Shown in pieces: positions 18,168 through 27,554 of a stretch of DNA of 64,000 nucleotides. Under the pieces are notes generated by a model. That model was not told the DNA's origin, ran no database searches, and saw only the letters and a list, made by a program, of their open reading frames with translations. The DNA is from Pseudomonas huaxiensis (GTDB lineage: Bacteria > Pseudomonadota > Gammaproteobacteria > Pseudomonadales > Pseudomonadaceae): the NCBI RefSeq assembly GCF_003231275.1, contig NZ_QKVL01000019.1:57186-121185 (forward strand), written 5' to 3'. Numbering within the stretch: the stretch's first letter is position 1; each line of letters starts with the position of its first letter. The position numbers and the translations under genes are program-made.

Positions 18168-19181
18168 ATGTCGGCGGTACGCATCGGCCCATACACACTG
18201 CAAAACAACCTGATCCTTGCCCCCATGGCCGGGGTCACGGACCAGCCTTTTCGTCAGCTCTGCCGACGAATGGGCGCAGGCCTGGTGGTGTCGGAAATGG
18301 TCAGCAGCGACATGAGCCTGTGGAACAGCCGAAAGTCGCGCCTGCGCATGATCCACGAAGGCGATCCCGAGCCACGCTCGGTACAGATCGCCGGCGGCGA
18401 CGCGCAGATGCTCGCCGCGGCGGCCCGGGCCAATGTCGAACTGGGCGCCCAGATCATCGACATCAACATGGGTTGCCCGGCAAAAAAAGTCTGCAACAAG
18501 GCCGCAGGCTCTGCTTTATTGAAGGATGAAGCTTTGGTCAGCGAGATTCTCCACGCGGTGGTCGCCGCCGTGGATGTCCCGGTGACCCTGAAGATCCGCA
18601 CCGGCTGGGACCGGGCGAACAAGAACGGCCTGACCGTGGCGAAGATCGCCGAGCAGGCCGGGATCCAGGCGCTGGCCGTCCATGGCCGCACCCGCGCCGA
18701 CCTGTACACCGGCGAAGCCGAGTACGACACCATCGCTGCCATCAAGCAGGCGGTGTCGATTCCGGTTTTCGCCAATGGCGACATCACGTCGCCACAGAAG
18801 GCCCGAACCGTGCTTGACAGCACTGGCGTCGACGGCCTGTTGATCGGCCGTGCCGCCCAGGGCCGGCCATGGCTCTTTCGCGAGATCGAGCACTACCTGC
18901 GCACAGGCGAAACACTGCCCGCGCCGGGGCTGGAGGAAGTGGAACGGATTCTGCTGGAGCACCTGGCAGCGCTGCATGCCTTCTATGGCGATGTGATGGG
19001 CGTGCGAATCGCCCGCAAGCACGTTGGCTGGTACCTGGCAACGTTACCGGGGGCCAAGGAGTTTCGCGCCCGGTTCAATCGTTTGGAAGACACACACGCG
19101 CAATGCGCCGACGTTCGCCTTTTCTTCAGCGAACGTGAACAGAGCCTTGAGACAGAGGACGGACAAGGGGTGGCCGCATGA
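18168..19181 (+). CDS. dusB: tRNA dihydrouridine synthase B
   Basis: A 337-residue FMN enzyme that reduces uridine in the tRNA D-loop. Markers are LAPMAGVTDQPFRQLCRRMG, the catalytic-cysteine motif NMGCPAKKVCNKAAGSALL, LKIRTGWD, HGRTR and FMN-phosphate contacts in NGDI...GLLIGRAAQG. It precedes fis with a four-base overlap (the last ATG...TGA is shared), the classical dusB-fis operon in which fis depends on dusB for translation and transcription. The ATG at 18168 follows AGGGAACTCCT. Confidence 0.96.
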   Translation: MSAVRIGPYTLQNNLILAPMAGVTDQPFRQLCRRMGAGLVVSEMVSSDMSLWNSRKSRLRMIHEGDPEPRSVQIAGGDAQMLAAAARANVELGAQIIDINMGCPAKKVCNKAAGSALLKDEALVSEILHAVVAAVDVPVTLKIRTGWDRANKNGLTVAKIAEQAGIQALAVHGRTRADLYTGEAEYDTIAAIKQAVSIPVFANGDITSPQKARTVLDSTGVDGLLIGRAAQGRPWLFREIEHYLRTGETLPAPGLEEVERILLEHLAALHAFYGDVMGVRIARKHVGWYLATLPGAKEFRARFNRLEDTHAQCADVRLFFSEREQSLETEDGQGVAA

Positions 19182-19498
19182 CGATGATGACCGAGACTTT
19201 AGTGAGTGGAACAACGCCCGTGAGCGACAACGTCAACCTGAAACAGCACCTCAATACCCCCAGCGAAGAGGGACAGACCCTTCGCGGAAGTGTGGAAAAG
19301 GCGCTGCACAACTATTTCGCCCACCTCGAAGGCGCTGCTGTCACGGACGTGTACAACCTGGTGCTCTCTGAAGTCGAGGCGCCTCTGCTCGAAAGCGTGA
19401 TGAACTACGTCAAGGGCAACCAGACCAAGGCCAGCGAGCTGCTTGGACTGAACCGAGGCACCTTGCGCAAGAAACTCAAGCAGTACGACCTGCTGTAA
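19178..19498 (+). CDS. fis: DNA-binding protein Fis
   Basis: A 106-residue nucleoid protein and global regulator. The C-terminal half has the usual helix-turn-helix (MNYVKGNQTKASELLGLNRG, then TLRKKLKQYDLL). The N-terminal arm is longer than in E. coli (98 residues), as is normal in Pseudomonas. Translation starts inside the end of dusB with a four-base overlap, and an intrinsic terminator follows at once. A shorter start at MSDNVNLKQHL is not excluded, but a leader MTMMTETLVSGTTP is common in Pseudomonas. Confidence 0.96.
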   Translation: MTMMTETLVSGTTPVSDNVNLKQHLNTPSEEGQTLRGSVEKALHNYFAHLEGAAVTDVYNLVLSEVEAPLLESVMNYVKGNQTKASELLGLNRGTLRKKLKQYDLL

Positions 19499-19515
19499 GC
19501 ATGAATCCCAACCAG

Positions 19516-19549
19516 AAAAGGCGATCCCCACAGTGAGGTCGCCTTTTTT
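19516..19549 (+). terminator. Intrinsic terminator after fis
   Basis: Stem AAAAGGCGA / TCGCCTTTT with a 14-base loop, running into a T tract. It closes the dusB-fis operon 17 bases after the fis stop and 30 bases before purH. Confidence 0.9.
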
Positions 19550-19578
19550 GCTGACTCCACCGCGTTATGGAATCTGAA

Positions 19579-21180
19579 ATGACCGACCAGACTACTCGCC
19601 TGCCGATCCGCCGTGCCTTGATCAGCGTTTCCGACAAGACCGGGATCCTCGAATTCGCCCGTGAGCTGCAAACGCTCGGCGTCGAGATCCTGTCTACCGG
19701 CGGCACCTTCAAGCTGCTCCAGGACAACGGCGTCGCCGCGGTCGAAGTCGCCGACTACACCGGCTTCGCGGAAATGATGGACGGCCGGGTCAAGACCCTG
19801 CACCCGAAAATCCACGGTGGCATCCTCGGCCGTCGCGGCACCGATGACGCCATCATGCAGGAGCACGGGATCAAGCCGATCGATCTGGTCGCCGTCAACC
19901 TGTACCCGTTCGAAGCCACCATCTCCAAGCCGGGTTGCGACCTGCCGACCGCCATCGAGAACATCGACATCGGCGGCCCGACCATGGTCCGCTCTGCGGC
20001 CAAGAACCACAAAGACGTCGCCATCGTGGTCAACGCCAGCGACTACGCGAACGTGCTGGAAAGCCTCAAGGCCGGTGGCCTGACCTATGCCCAGCGCTTC
20101 GACCTGATGCTCAAGGCCTTCGAGCACACCGCAGCCTATGACGGCATGATCGCCAACTACATGGGCACCGTGAACCAGTCCGCCGAGACCCTGAGCACCG
20201 AAGGCCGCAGCGAATTCCCGCGCACCTTCAACAGCCAGTTCGTCAAGGCCCAGGAAATGCGCTACGGCGAGAACCCGCACCAGAGCGCGGCGTTCTATGT
20301 CGAGGCCAAACCTTCCGAGACCGGCATCGCCACGTCCGTCCAATTGCAGGGCAAAGAGCTGTCGTACAACAACGTGGCCGACACCGACGCCGCGCTGGAA
20401 TGCGTGAAGAGCTTCGTCAAGCCGGCCTGCGTCATCGTCAAGCACGCCAACCCGTGCGGCGTTGCCGTCAGCCCTGAAGGCGGTATCCGTCAGGCTTACG
20501 AACTGGCCTACGCCACCGACACCGAGTCGGCCTTCGGCGGCATCATCGCCTTCAACCGCGAGCTGGACGGTGAAACCGCCAAGGCCATCGTCGAGCGTCA
20601 GTTCGTCGAAGTCATCATCGCCCCGAGCGTCAGCGAAGAAGCTCGCGCCGTGGTGGCTGCCAAGGCCAATGTGCGCCTGCTGGCCTGCGGTGAGTGGTCG
20701 GCAGAACGCGCCGCAGCCTGGGACTTCAAGCGTGTGACCGGCGGCCTGCTGGTACAGAGCCGCGACATCGGCATGATCACCGACGCAGACCTGAAAGTGG
20801 TGACCAAGCGCGCCCCGACCGAACAGGAAATCCATGACCTGATCTTCGCCTGGAAAGTGGCCAAGTTCGTCAAGTCCAACGCCATCGTCTATGCCAAGAA
20901 CCGCCAGACCATCGGCGTCGGCGCCGGCCAGATGAGCCGCGTCAACTCCGCGCGCATTGCTGCAATCAAGGCCGAGCATGCTGGCCTGCAGGTGCAGGGC
21001 GCGGTCATGGCGTCGGATGCGTTCTTCCCGTTCCGTGACGGTATCGACAACGCAGCCAAGGTCGGCATCACTGCCGTGATCCAGCCAGGCGGTTCGATGC
21101 GCGATGCCGAAGTCATTGCTGCTGCCGACGAAGCCGGCATCGCAATGGTGTTCACCGGCATGCGCCACTTCCGTCACTGA
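19579..21180 (+). CDS. purH: Bifunctional AICAR transformylase / IMP cyclohydrolase
   Basis: A 533-residue enzyme catalysing the last two steps to IMP. The N-terminal cyclohydrolase (MGS-like) has RRALISVSDKTGILEFAREL, STGGTFKLL and VKTLHPKIHGGIL. The C-terminal transformylase has MRYGENPHQSAAFY, VKHANPCGVA, the TDTESAFGGIIAFNRELDG loop and the ending QPGGSMRDAEVIAAADE. The start is taken at MTDQTTRLPIRR (19579); an in-frame ATG at 19567 adds MESE and cannot be ruled out. It is followed by purD after 181 bases. Confidence 0.97.
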   Translation: MTDQTTRLPIRRALISVSDKTGILEFARELQTLGVEILSTGGTFKLLQDNGVAAVEVADYTGFAEMMDGRVKTLHPKIHGGILGRRGTDDAIMQEHGIKPIDLVAVNLYPFEATISKPGCDLPTAIENIDIGGPTMVRSAAKNHKDVAIVVNASDYANVLESLKAGGLTYAQRFDLMLKAFEHTAAYDGMIANYMGTVNQSAETLSTEGRSEFPRTFNSQFVKAQEMRYGENPHQSAAFYVEAKPSETGIATSVQLQGKELSYNNVADTDAALECVKSFVKPACVIVKHANPCGVAVSPEGGIRQAYELAYATDTESAFGGIIAFNRELDGETAKAIVERQFVEVIIAPSVSEEARAVVAAKANVRLLACGEWSAERAAAWDFKRVTGGLLVQSRDIGMITDADLKVVTKRAPTEQEIHDLIFAWKVAKFVKSNAIVYAKNRQTIGVGAGQMSRVNSARIAAIKAEHAGLQVQGAVMASDAFFPFRDGIDNAAKVGITAVIQPGGSMRDAEVIAAADEAGIAMVFTGMRHFRH

Positions 21181-21361
21181 TTTACGGCAATCGGCCGCAC
21201 TGAAGCAGGCATCTGCTGCGTTGGGGCCGGTTCCGCTGATGCTCATTGCCAGACGGCAACTGCGCTCATCGGAACCGACCCCGCCTTGCATCTACCTGCT
21301 TCATTGCGACCTCGTACAGCGAATACAAAACGAAGGGCATGCCCTTCACTGAGGTTTTGAC

Positions 21362-22657
21362 ATGAACGTTTTGATCATCGGTAGCGGCGGTCGTGAACAC
21401 GCCCTGGCCTGGAAAGTCGCCCAGGACCCGCGTGTCGAGAAAATCTTCGTCGCTCCCGGCAACGCCGGTACCGCCACCGAAGCCAAGTGCGAGAACGTCG
21501 CCATCGAAGTGACCGCGCTGGAGCAACTGGCCGACTTCGCCGAGAAGAACGTCTCGCTGACCATCGTCGGCCCGGAAGCCCCGCTGGTTGCCGGCGTGGT
21601 CGATCTGTTCCGCAGCCGCGGCCTGGACTGCTTCGGTCCAACCGCTGGCGCCGCCCAGCTTGAAGGCTCCAAGGCCTTCACCAAGGATTTCCTGGCTCGC
21701 CACAAGATCCCGACCGCCGACTACCAGAACTTCACCGAGATCGAGCCAGCCCTGGCTTATCTGCGTGAAAAAGGCGCGCCGATCGTCATCAAGGCCGACG
21801 GCCTGGCCGCCGGCAAAGGCGTTATCGTCGCCATGACCCTGGCCGAAGCCGAAGACGCCGTGCGCGACATGCTCGCCGGCAATGCCTTTGGCGCAGCCGG
21901 TTCGCGCGTGGTTATCGAGGAATTCCTCGACGGCGAAGAAGCCAGCTTCATCGTCATGGTCGACGGCGCCAACGTGCTGCCGATGGCCACCAGCCAGGAC
22001 CACAAGCGCGTCGGCGACGCCGACACCGGCCCGAACACCGGTGGCATGGGTGCCTATTCGCCAGCGCCAGTGGTCACCGCTGATGTCCACCAGCGCGTGA
22101 TGGACCTGGTGATCTACCCGACCGTGCGCGGCATGGCCGAGGAAGGCAACGTCTACACCGGTTTCCTTTATGCCGGTCTGATGATCGACAAGGCCGGTAA
22201 TCCGAAGGTCATCGAGTTCAACTGCCGTTTCGGCGACCCGGAAACCCAGCCCATCATGCTGCGCCTGGAGTCGAGCCTGATCCTGCTGATCGAAGCCGCA
22301 CTGGCCAAGGCTCTGGATAAGGTCGAAGCGGTCTGGGATCCGCGCCCAAGCCTGGGCGTGGTCCTGGCCGCCGGCGGCTATCCTGGCGACTACGCCAAGG
22401 ACGCGCCGATCAAGGGCCTGGACGCCGCCGCTGCGCTGCAAGGCAAGGTGTTCCATGCCGGTACCGCGCTGAAGGACGGCCAGGTCGTGACCAGCGGCGG
22501 CCGTGTGCTCTGCGCCACCGCCCTGGGTGACACGGTCGAAGCCGCACAGCAACAGGCATACCGTCTGGCAGCCGAAATCGACTGGGAAGGCGCGTTCTAT
22601 CGCAAGGACATCGGCTATCGTGCCATTGCCCGCGAGCGTGGCGAGCATCAGGAGTAA
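21362..22657 (+). CDS. purD: Phosphoribosylamine-glycine ligase
   Basis: A 431-residue ATP-grasp enzyme making GAR from phosphoribosylamine and glycine, the second step of purine synthesis. It opens MNVLIIGSGGREHALAWK and shows VGPEAPLVAGVVD, the ATP loop KADGLAAGKGVIVA, the DHKRVGDADTGPNTGGMGAY signature and EFNCRFGDPETQ. GAGGT precedes the ATG at a good distance. The preceding 181-base gap shows no extra gene or clear terminator, so purH and purD may be co-transcribed. Confidence 0.97.
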   Translation: MNVLIIGSGGREHALAWKVAQDPRVEKIFVAPGNAGTATEAKCENVAIEVTALEQLADFAEKNVSLTIVGPEAPLVAGVVDLFRSRGLDCFGPTAGAAQLEGSKAFTKDFLARHKIPTADYQNFTEIEPALAYLREKGAPIVIKADGLAAGKGVIVAMTLAEAEDAVRDMLAGNAFGAAGSRVVIEEFLDGEEASFIVMVDGANVLPMATSQDHKRVGDADTGPNTGGMGAYSPAPVVTADVHQRVMDLVIYPTVRGMAEEGNVYTGFLYAGLMIDKAGNPKVIEFNCRFGDPETQPIMLRLESSLILLIEAALAKALDKVEAVWDPRPSLGVVLAAGGYPGDYAKDAPIKGLDAAAALQGKVFHAGTALKDGQVVTSGGRVLCATALGDTVEAAQQQAYRLAAEIDWEGAFYRKDIGYRAIARERGEHQE

Positions 22658-22792
22658 CCTGCCTGAGCGGGAGCGTGGCGCCTTTGCGCTGCGGCTCCCG
22701 GCTCGTCGTCAGGGCCCGGGCAAAACCTTGCCTTCGGCTTGGCACGCCGCGCATAGTGGTACACCGGCACTCAGCTAGGAAGGGAAATCGTC

Positions 22793-25570
22793 GTGCGTTG
22801 GCTCAGGATTGCCATTGGAACCATCGTCAGCCTGCTGACCCTGCTCTGCCTTATTCCGGCCGTGGCCGAATCGAGCAGCGGCTGGGCGGTGCTGCTCGAC
22901 GGCCAGGCCAATCTGCAACTGGGCGACATCCGTTCCGAACGCTACCGCAACCAGTTCAGCCCCATCGAACTCAACCAGCTCAACGCCGCAGAGCCCAACC
23001 AGGCGCTCTGGCTGCACTACCGGCTGCCGCCCGGCCAGCATGAGCAGGTTATCCGGGTGTTCGCGCCCGACCTCTCGCGTCTCGACCTTTACGTCCTCGA
23101 CGGCAACAACCTGCTACAGCAGTCGCACAACGGCCGTCGCAGTGACAGCGGCCTGCTGACCCTGAGCAGCAGCGACCACCTGCTTTCACTTCCCGCCAGC
23201 CCCGTGGCACTGGATGTTTACCTGCGGTTGGTGTCCGAACACCAACTGCGCCCTGGCATCAGCCTGTTGCCTGCGGTCGAAGCCGCCGCCGACCAGCGTC
23301 GTCCGCTGTTGTTCGGCTTGCTGTTCGGCTGCCTGGGCATGCTGGCGCTGCACAACCTCACCCGCTTCGCCTACTCGCGCTCCACCGCCAGCCTGTGGCT
23401 GGCCGGCTATCACCTGCTGATGATGCTCAGTGCGCTGATCCTGCTCAACCTGAGTGGCCCATGGAACCTGTGGCACTCGGCGCAGACCCCGGCGGCCTAC
23501 CTGACAGTGCTGCTCGCCACGCTCTGTGGGCTGGTGTTTACCCAGCGCTTCTTCGCCCCGCTTGGCCAACCCCGCCTGACCCGCTTGTTGCAGGGCCAGA
23601 TGCTGCTGGTGGTGTTCTGCGGCCTGCTGCTGTTGTTCGTCGATACCCTGCCGCTGAACCTGATGACCTACGCGCTGGTGGCACTGGGCTGCCTGAGCAT
23701 GCTCGGCGTCTCGCTGTATCACTGGTACAAGGGCTTCTCGCCGGCGCGCCTGCTGAGCCTCGGCATGCTGATCTTCACCGTCGGCTGCCTGGTGGTCTTG
23801 CCGGCCCTGCTCGGCCTGACCCGCACGCCGACCCAGTGGCTGCTGTTCATCCTGCTCGGCCTTACCGTGTTCAGCGGCCTGCTGCTCAACCTTTCGGTCA
23901 GCGAGCGCCTGCGCTATATCAACGAAGCGCGCTTCAGCGCCAGCCGCGAACTGGCCGCGAGCACGGCCGAGATCAACGCCAAGGCCGAGTTCCTGGCCAA
24001 GATCAGCCACGAAATCCGCACCCCCATGAACGGCGTGCTGGGGATGACCGAACTGCTGCTCGGCACACCGCTGTCGGTCAAGCAGCGCGACTATGTGCAA
24101 ACCATCCACAGCGCCGGCAACGAGCTGCTGACGTTGATCAACGAGATTCTCGACATCTCCAAGCTCGAGTCCGGGCAGATCGAGCTGGATGACGTGCAGT
24201 TCGACCTCAACGCGCTGATCGAGGACTGCCTGGGCATCTTCCGCGCCAAGGCGGAGCAGCAGAACATCGAGCTGATCAGCTTCACCCAGCCGCAGGTGCC
24301 GCGGGTGATCAGCGGTGACCCGACCCGCCTGCGCCAGGCGATGCTCAGCCTGCTGGACAACGCCCTGAAAAAAACCGACCACGGCGAAATTCTGCTGGTG
24401 GTCGCCCTCGATCAGCGCGGCAGCAGCCCGCGCCTGCGCATCGCCGTGCAGGACTGCGGCGAAGCCATGCAACCCGCCGAACGCGACGCCCTGTTGCAGG
24501 CCGAGCTGCACAGCAAACACTTCCTCTCCAGCAACAAGCTGGGTGGACATCTGGGGCTGGTGATCGCCAAGCAACTGATCACGCTCATGCAGGGCGAATT
24601 CGGCATCAAGACCAGTCACAACCAGGGCAATACCCTATGGCTGACCCTGCCGCTGGACCCGCAGCGCCTGGAGCAGCCGGCCACCGATCTCGATGCCTCG
24701 CTGCGCGGCGCCCGGGTGCTGGTGGTGGACGACAACGACACCTGCCGCAAAGTGCTGGTCCAGCAGTGCGGCGCCTGGGGCATGAACGTCAGCGCGGTGC
24801 CGTCGGGCAAGGAAGCGCTGGCCCTGCTGCGAACCAAGGCACACCTGCGTGACTACTTCGACGCGGTCCTGCTGGACCAGAACATGCCCGGCATGACCGG
24901 CATGCAACTGGCGGCGAAGATCAAGGAAGACCCGAGCCTGAACCACGACATCCTGCTGGTGATGCTCACCGGTATCAGCAACGCGCCGAGCAAAGTCATC
25001 GCGCGCAACGCCGGGGTCAAGCGCATCCTCGCCAAACCGGTGGCCGGCTACACCCTCAAGACCACCCTGGCCGAAGAACTGTCGCAGCGCAGCAAAGTGC
25101 CGCCGCCGGGCTTCATGCCTGCCCAGCGCCCGGCGCCCATCGAACTGCCCGCCGATTTCCGCATTCTGGTGGCCGAAGACAACAGCATCTCCACCAAGGT
25201 CATCCGCGGCATGCTCGGCAAGCTCAATCTGGAGCCGGACACCGCCAGTAATGGTGAAGAAGCGCTCAAGGCCATGAAGGCGCAGCATTACGACCTGGTG
25301 CTGATGGACTGCGAAATGCCGATCCTCGATGGCTTCTCCGCAACCCAGCAACTGCGTGCCTGGGAAGCCAGCACCCAGAGCCCGCACACGCCGGTGGTGG
25401 CGCTGACCGCGCACATCCTCGCCGAGCACAAGGAGCGCGCGCGGCTGGCCGGCATGGACGGGCACATGTCCAAACCCGTGGAGCTGTCGCAGTTGCGCGA
25501 GTTGATCGAACACTGGGTGGCCCGCCGCGAGCAGTCGCGGCCAGCCGCCGATGCGCCGCTCTCGCACTGA
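22793..25570 (+). CDS. retS: Hybrid sensor kinase RetS
   Basis: A 925-residue regulator that in P. aeruginosa blocks GacS and so switches between acute and biofilm lifestyles. Order: signal peptide (1-25); periplasmic 7TMR-DISMED2 sensor (about 30-155); seven transmembrane helices (about 165-370); histidine-kinase core with SHEIRTPMNGVLGMTELLLG (His near 406), an N box (LSLLDNALKK) and a weak G2 region (KLGGHLGL); REC1 with VLLDQNMPGMTG; REC2 with VLMDCEMPILDG. No Hpt domain, as in RetS. It lies after purD as in P. aeruginosa (PA4856). The GTG at 22793 follows AGGAAGGG. Confidence 0.95.
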   Translation: MRWLRIAIGTIVSLLTLLCLIPAVAESSSGWAVLLDGQANLQLGDIRSERYRNQFSPIELNQLNAAEPNQALWLHYRLPPGQHEQVIRVFAPDLSRLDLYVLDGNNLLQQSHNGRRSDSGLLTLSSSDHLLSLPASPVALDVYLRLVSEHQLRPGISLLPAVEAAADQRRPLLFGLLFGCLGMLALHNLTRFAYSRSTASLWLAGYHLLMMLSALILLNLSGPWNLWHSAQTPAAYLTVLLATLCGLVFTQRFFAPLGQPRLTRLLQGQMLLVVFCGLLLLFVDTLPLNLMTYALVALGCLSMLGVSLYHWYKGFSPARLLSLGMLIFTVGCLVVLPALLGLTRTPTQWLLFILLGLTVFSGLLLNLSVSERLRYINEARFSASRELAASTAEINAKAEFLAKISHEIRTPMNGVLGMTELLLGTPLSVKQRDYVQTIHSAGNELLTLINEILDISKLESGQIELDDVQFDLNALIEDCLGIFRAKAEQQNIELISFTQPQVPRVISGDPTRLRQAMLSLLDNALKKTDHGEILLVVALDQRGSSPRLRIAVQDCGEAMQPAERDALLQAELHSKHFLSSNKLGGHLGLVIAKQLITLMQGEFGIKTSHNQGNTLWLTLPLDPQRLEQPATDLDASLRGARVLVVDDNDTCRKVLVQQCGAWGMNVSAVPSGKEALALLRTKAHLRDYFDAVLLDQNMPGMTGMQLAAKIKEDPSLNHDILLVMLTGISNAPSKVIARNAGVKRILAKPVAGYTLKTTLAEELSQRSKVPPPGFMPAQRPAPIELPADFRILVAEDNSISTKVIRGMLGKLNLEPDTASNGEEALKAMKAQHYDLVLMDCEMPILDGFSATQQLRAWEASTQSPHTPVVALTAHILAEHKERARLAGMDGHMSKPVELSQLRELIEHWVARREQSRPAADAPLSH

Positions 25571-25610
25571 TACACTTGCCCCGCCTTTTCTTCTTTCGCG
25601 AGCCCAGACC

Positions 25611-26207
25611 ATGCTTCATGAGTTGTTCAGCGTTTACCTGAAAATGCTCGTGCTCTACAGCCCGTTCTTCGTCCTGTCCTGCTTCATCAGCCTGACCCGC
25701 GGCTACTCCAGCAAGGAGCGCAAGCACCTGGCCTGGAAGGTGGCCATGGGTGTGCTGATCGCCAGCGTGCTGCTGTACCTGTTCGGTCGGGTGATCTTCG
25801 GCGTCTTCGGCATCACCGCCGATGCCTTCCGCATCGGTGCCGGCAGTGTGCTGTTCATTTCTGCGCTGGGCATGGCCCAGGGCAAGTCGGCAGTGCAGAC
25901 CGACAACGTGCAGCAGGACGTCACCATCGTGCCGCTGACCATCCCCCTGACCGTCGGCCCCGGCACCATCGGTGCGCTGCTGGTAATGGGCGTCGGCCAG
26001 CCGCACTGGGACGACAAGTTGCTGGCCATCGTCAGTATCGCGCTGGCCAGCTTCACCGTCGGTCTGGTGCTCTATCTCTCCAACCGCATCGAGCGGATCC
26101 TGGGAGACCAGGGTCTGCAGATCGTCAGCCGACTCATGGGTCTGTTCGTCTGCGCCCTTGCCGCGCAGATCATCTTCACCGGAATCAAGGGCTACCTGAT
26201 TTCCTGA
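25611..26207 (+). CDS. MarC-family integral membrane protein
   Basis: A 198-residue protein with six predicted helices in two halves, each with the MarC-type polar motif: YSPFFVLSCFISLT in the first and IPLTIPLTVGPGTIGALLV in the second. The second is the family signature. The function is unknown; the old link to multiple antibiotic resistance is not supported for the family. It starts 40 bases after retS, so co-transcription is likely, as in P. aeruginosa (PA4857). It converges with the minus-strand gene at 26217, only nine bases away, with no terminator between them. Confidence 0.88.
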   Translation: MLHELFSVYLKMLVLYSPFFVLSCFISLTRGYSSKERKHLAWKVAMGVLIASVLLYLFGRVIFGVFGITADAFRIGAGSVLFISALGMAQGKSAVQTDNVQQDVTIVPLTIPLTVGPGTIGALLVMGVGQPHWDDKLLAIVSIALASFTVGLVLYLSNRIERILGDQGLQIVSRLMGLFVCALAAQIIFTGIKGYLIS

Positions 26208-26216
26208 GGCGCTGCC

Positions 26217-26837
26217 TCAAAGCTCATAGACCTCCTGGCGAAGAGCCTGCTCCAGGCTCTTCTCGACCTGCCGCCTGAAATTTTGCTCGAACAGGCGCAC
26301 GTTGAAACGCACCAGCTCGATCCTCGAACCGGTCACCACGCGCTCACGGTAGAGAAACCCGCTGAGCAGTTCCTCTCGCTCCAGGGTTTCGTGATACAGC
26401 ACCAGGTCCACGTAACCTGGCTTGATGATCCGGCAGGGCAGTAACTGGAAAGACTCAGACGTCAGCGAGCGGGCCTCGAAGCGGTGGAGCGCAGCCTCGC
26501 TGGCCTGCAGCGCCTCGATGGACCAACGGGTCATATCCGAATACTGGCTGTCGGCGGTGGCATTGATCTGCGCCAGAACATCGTTCAGCGCTTTGCGGCG
26601 TTGCCGATTGGGATCGAAGGATTCCCGCGGCGGTCGGGCGTCCCAGCCCAGGAACATCAGTTGTCGCCGATAGAAGCTGTAACCGTCGCTCACCCCCTGG
26701 TTATCCAGCACATCCTGCGTCGCACGCTGGGCGAAGAGCATTGCCATCTGGACGCTCTCACGGACGTCTTTGCCGATATCAGGGAAAAAGGACATCAGGG
26801 CATTGCCCACGACGGATGTCCGAGGTTGATCTGTCAT
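26217..26837 (-). CDS. Unrecognised protein, third gene of a three-gene cluster
   Basis: A 206-residue soluble protein I cannot assign. Near the N-terminus it reads SVQMAMLFAQRATQDVLDNQ followed by a 15-residue span ending in LGW. This resembles a segment at the same place in the two upstream genes: a LFA-type helix, then an aromatic-rich helix ending GW 32-35 residues later. The rest is mixed alpha/beta with several Arg/Glu-rich stretches (LERRELL-like, RRQVEKSLEQALRQEVYEL). It begins 12 bases after the middle gene and so is in one operon. Codon use is like its neighbours. It has no counterpart at this place in my memory of P. aeruginosa. Confidence 0.75.
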   Translation of the reverse strand: MTDQPRTSVVGNALMSFFPDIGKDVRESVQMAMLFAQRATQDVLDNQGVSDGYSFYRRQLMFLGWDARPPRESFDPNRQRRKALNDVLAQINATADSQYSDMTRWSIEALQASEAALHRFEARSLTSESFQLLPCRIIKPGYVDLVLYHETLEREELLSGFLYRERVVTGSRIELVRFNVRLFEQNFRRQVEKSLEQALRQEVYEL

Positions 26838-26849
26838 AGCGTTCTTGCC

Positions 26850-27515
26850 TCAGTGAAGGGTGCAAGTGGCTGCCGCGTCGAGCAACACGCGGGCAAAGCG
26901 GTCGTGTCCGGGTTCAAGCAACTCGGGAGCTGGTTCGGCCATGAGGCTCTGGATCGACAGGTCGCCGCGCAAGGACGCGCCGTCCAGCGCCGCCACCAGC
27001 CAGTCAGGGCCAGGCGTCTGGCTGGTTTCCAGAGCGATGCTGCATAAGCTCAGTCGCGAGCCGGGTCGCAGCACGCCCATCTCCAGCACCAGGCATGCGC
27101 CACCTTGTGGCAAGCGCCGCAACACCGAACCGCGCAGTTGCTCGATACCCGGTTGCTGCGGGTCCAGCGCATCGACACAGCGCTCCAGCACCGCACCCAG
27201 TTCCGGGTGCTGAGTGCTTAGCCACAACACCAGAGGCTGCATGGGCGCCAGCACGGTCCGACAATGCGCGAGCTCGATGCTCTGGCAACTGTGACTCACC
27301 CACCAACCGCGTTTGCCCAGAGCATTGCGATAGGCTCGATACCATTGCCGGTGCTTGTCGAAGCGCGATGTCATCAGACCGTCTGCCGAGCGCTGGGCAT
27401 AACGCAGCGAACCCAGCACATTCTGGCGATCCACATCTCCGACCTGAGGAGCCACCAGAATCAGGCTGCCCTCGCTGGTCCACATCGTGTAGCCGTCGAT
27501 ATCCACGTCGGTCAT
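26850..27515 (-). CDS. Unrecognised protein, second gene of a three-gene cluster
   Basis: A 221-residue soluble protein of unknown function. An opening beta-like part (GYTMWTSEGSLILVAPQVG) is followed by LGSLRYAQRSADGL and WYRAYRNALGKRGWWVSHSC, which lines up by eye with the N-terminal module of both neighbours. The C-terminal half has hydrophobic strands (GACLVLEMGVLRPGSRLSLCSIAL) and ends DRFARVLLDAAATCTLH. There is no signal peptide or transmembrane helix. It lies 39 bases after the first gene and 12 before the third, consistent with a single transcript and possibly a complex. Confidence 0.74.
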   Translation of the reverse strand: MTDVDIDGYTMWTSEGSLILVAPQVGDVDRQNVLGSLRYAQRSADGLMTSRFDKHRQWYRAYRNALGKRGWWVSHSCQSIELAHCRTVLAPMQPLVLWLSTQHPELGAVLERCVDALDPQQPGIEQLRGSVLRRLPQGGACLVLEMGVLRPGSRLSLCSIALETSQTPGPDWLVAALDGASLRGDLSIQSLMAEPAPELLEPGHDRFARVLLDAAATCTLH

Positions 27516-27554
27516 CTCCAGAAGAATGCCAAGGGCCCGCTGCTTCAGCGTCGG

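Noticed and set aside
22668..22700. Imperfect hairpin after purD (CGGGAGC...GCTCCCG)
   Set aside because: The loop is long and there is no T tract, so a terminator cannot be supported.
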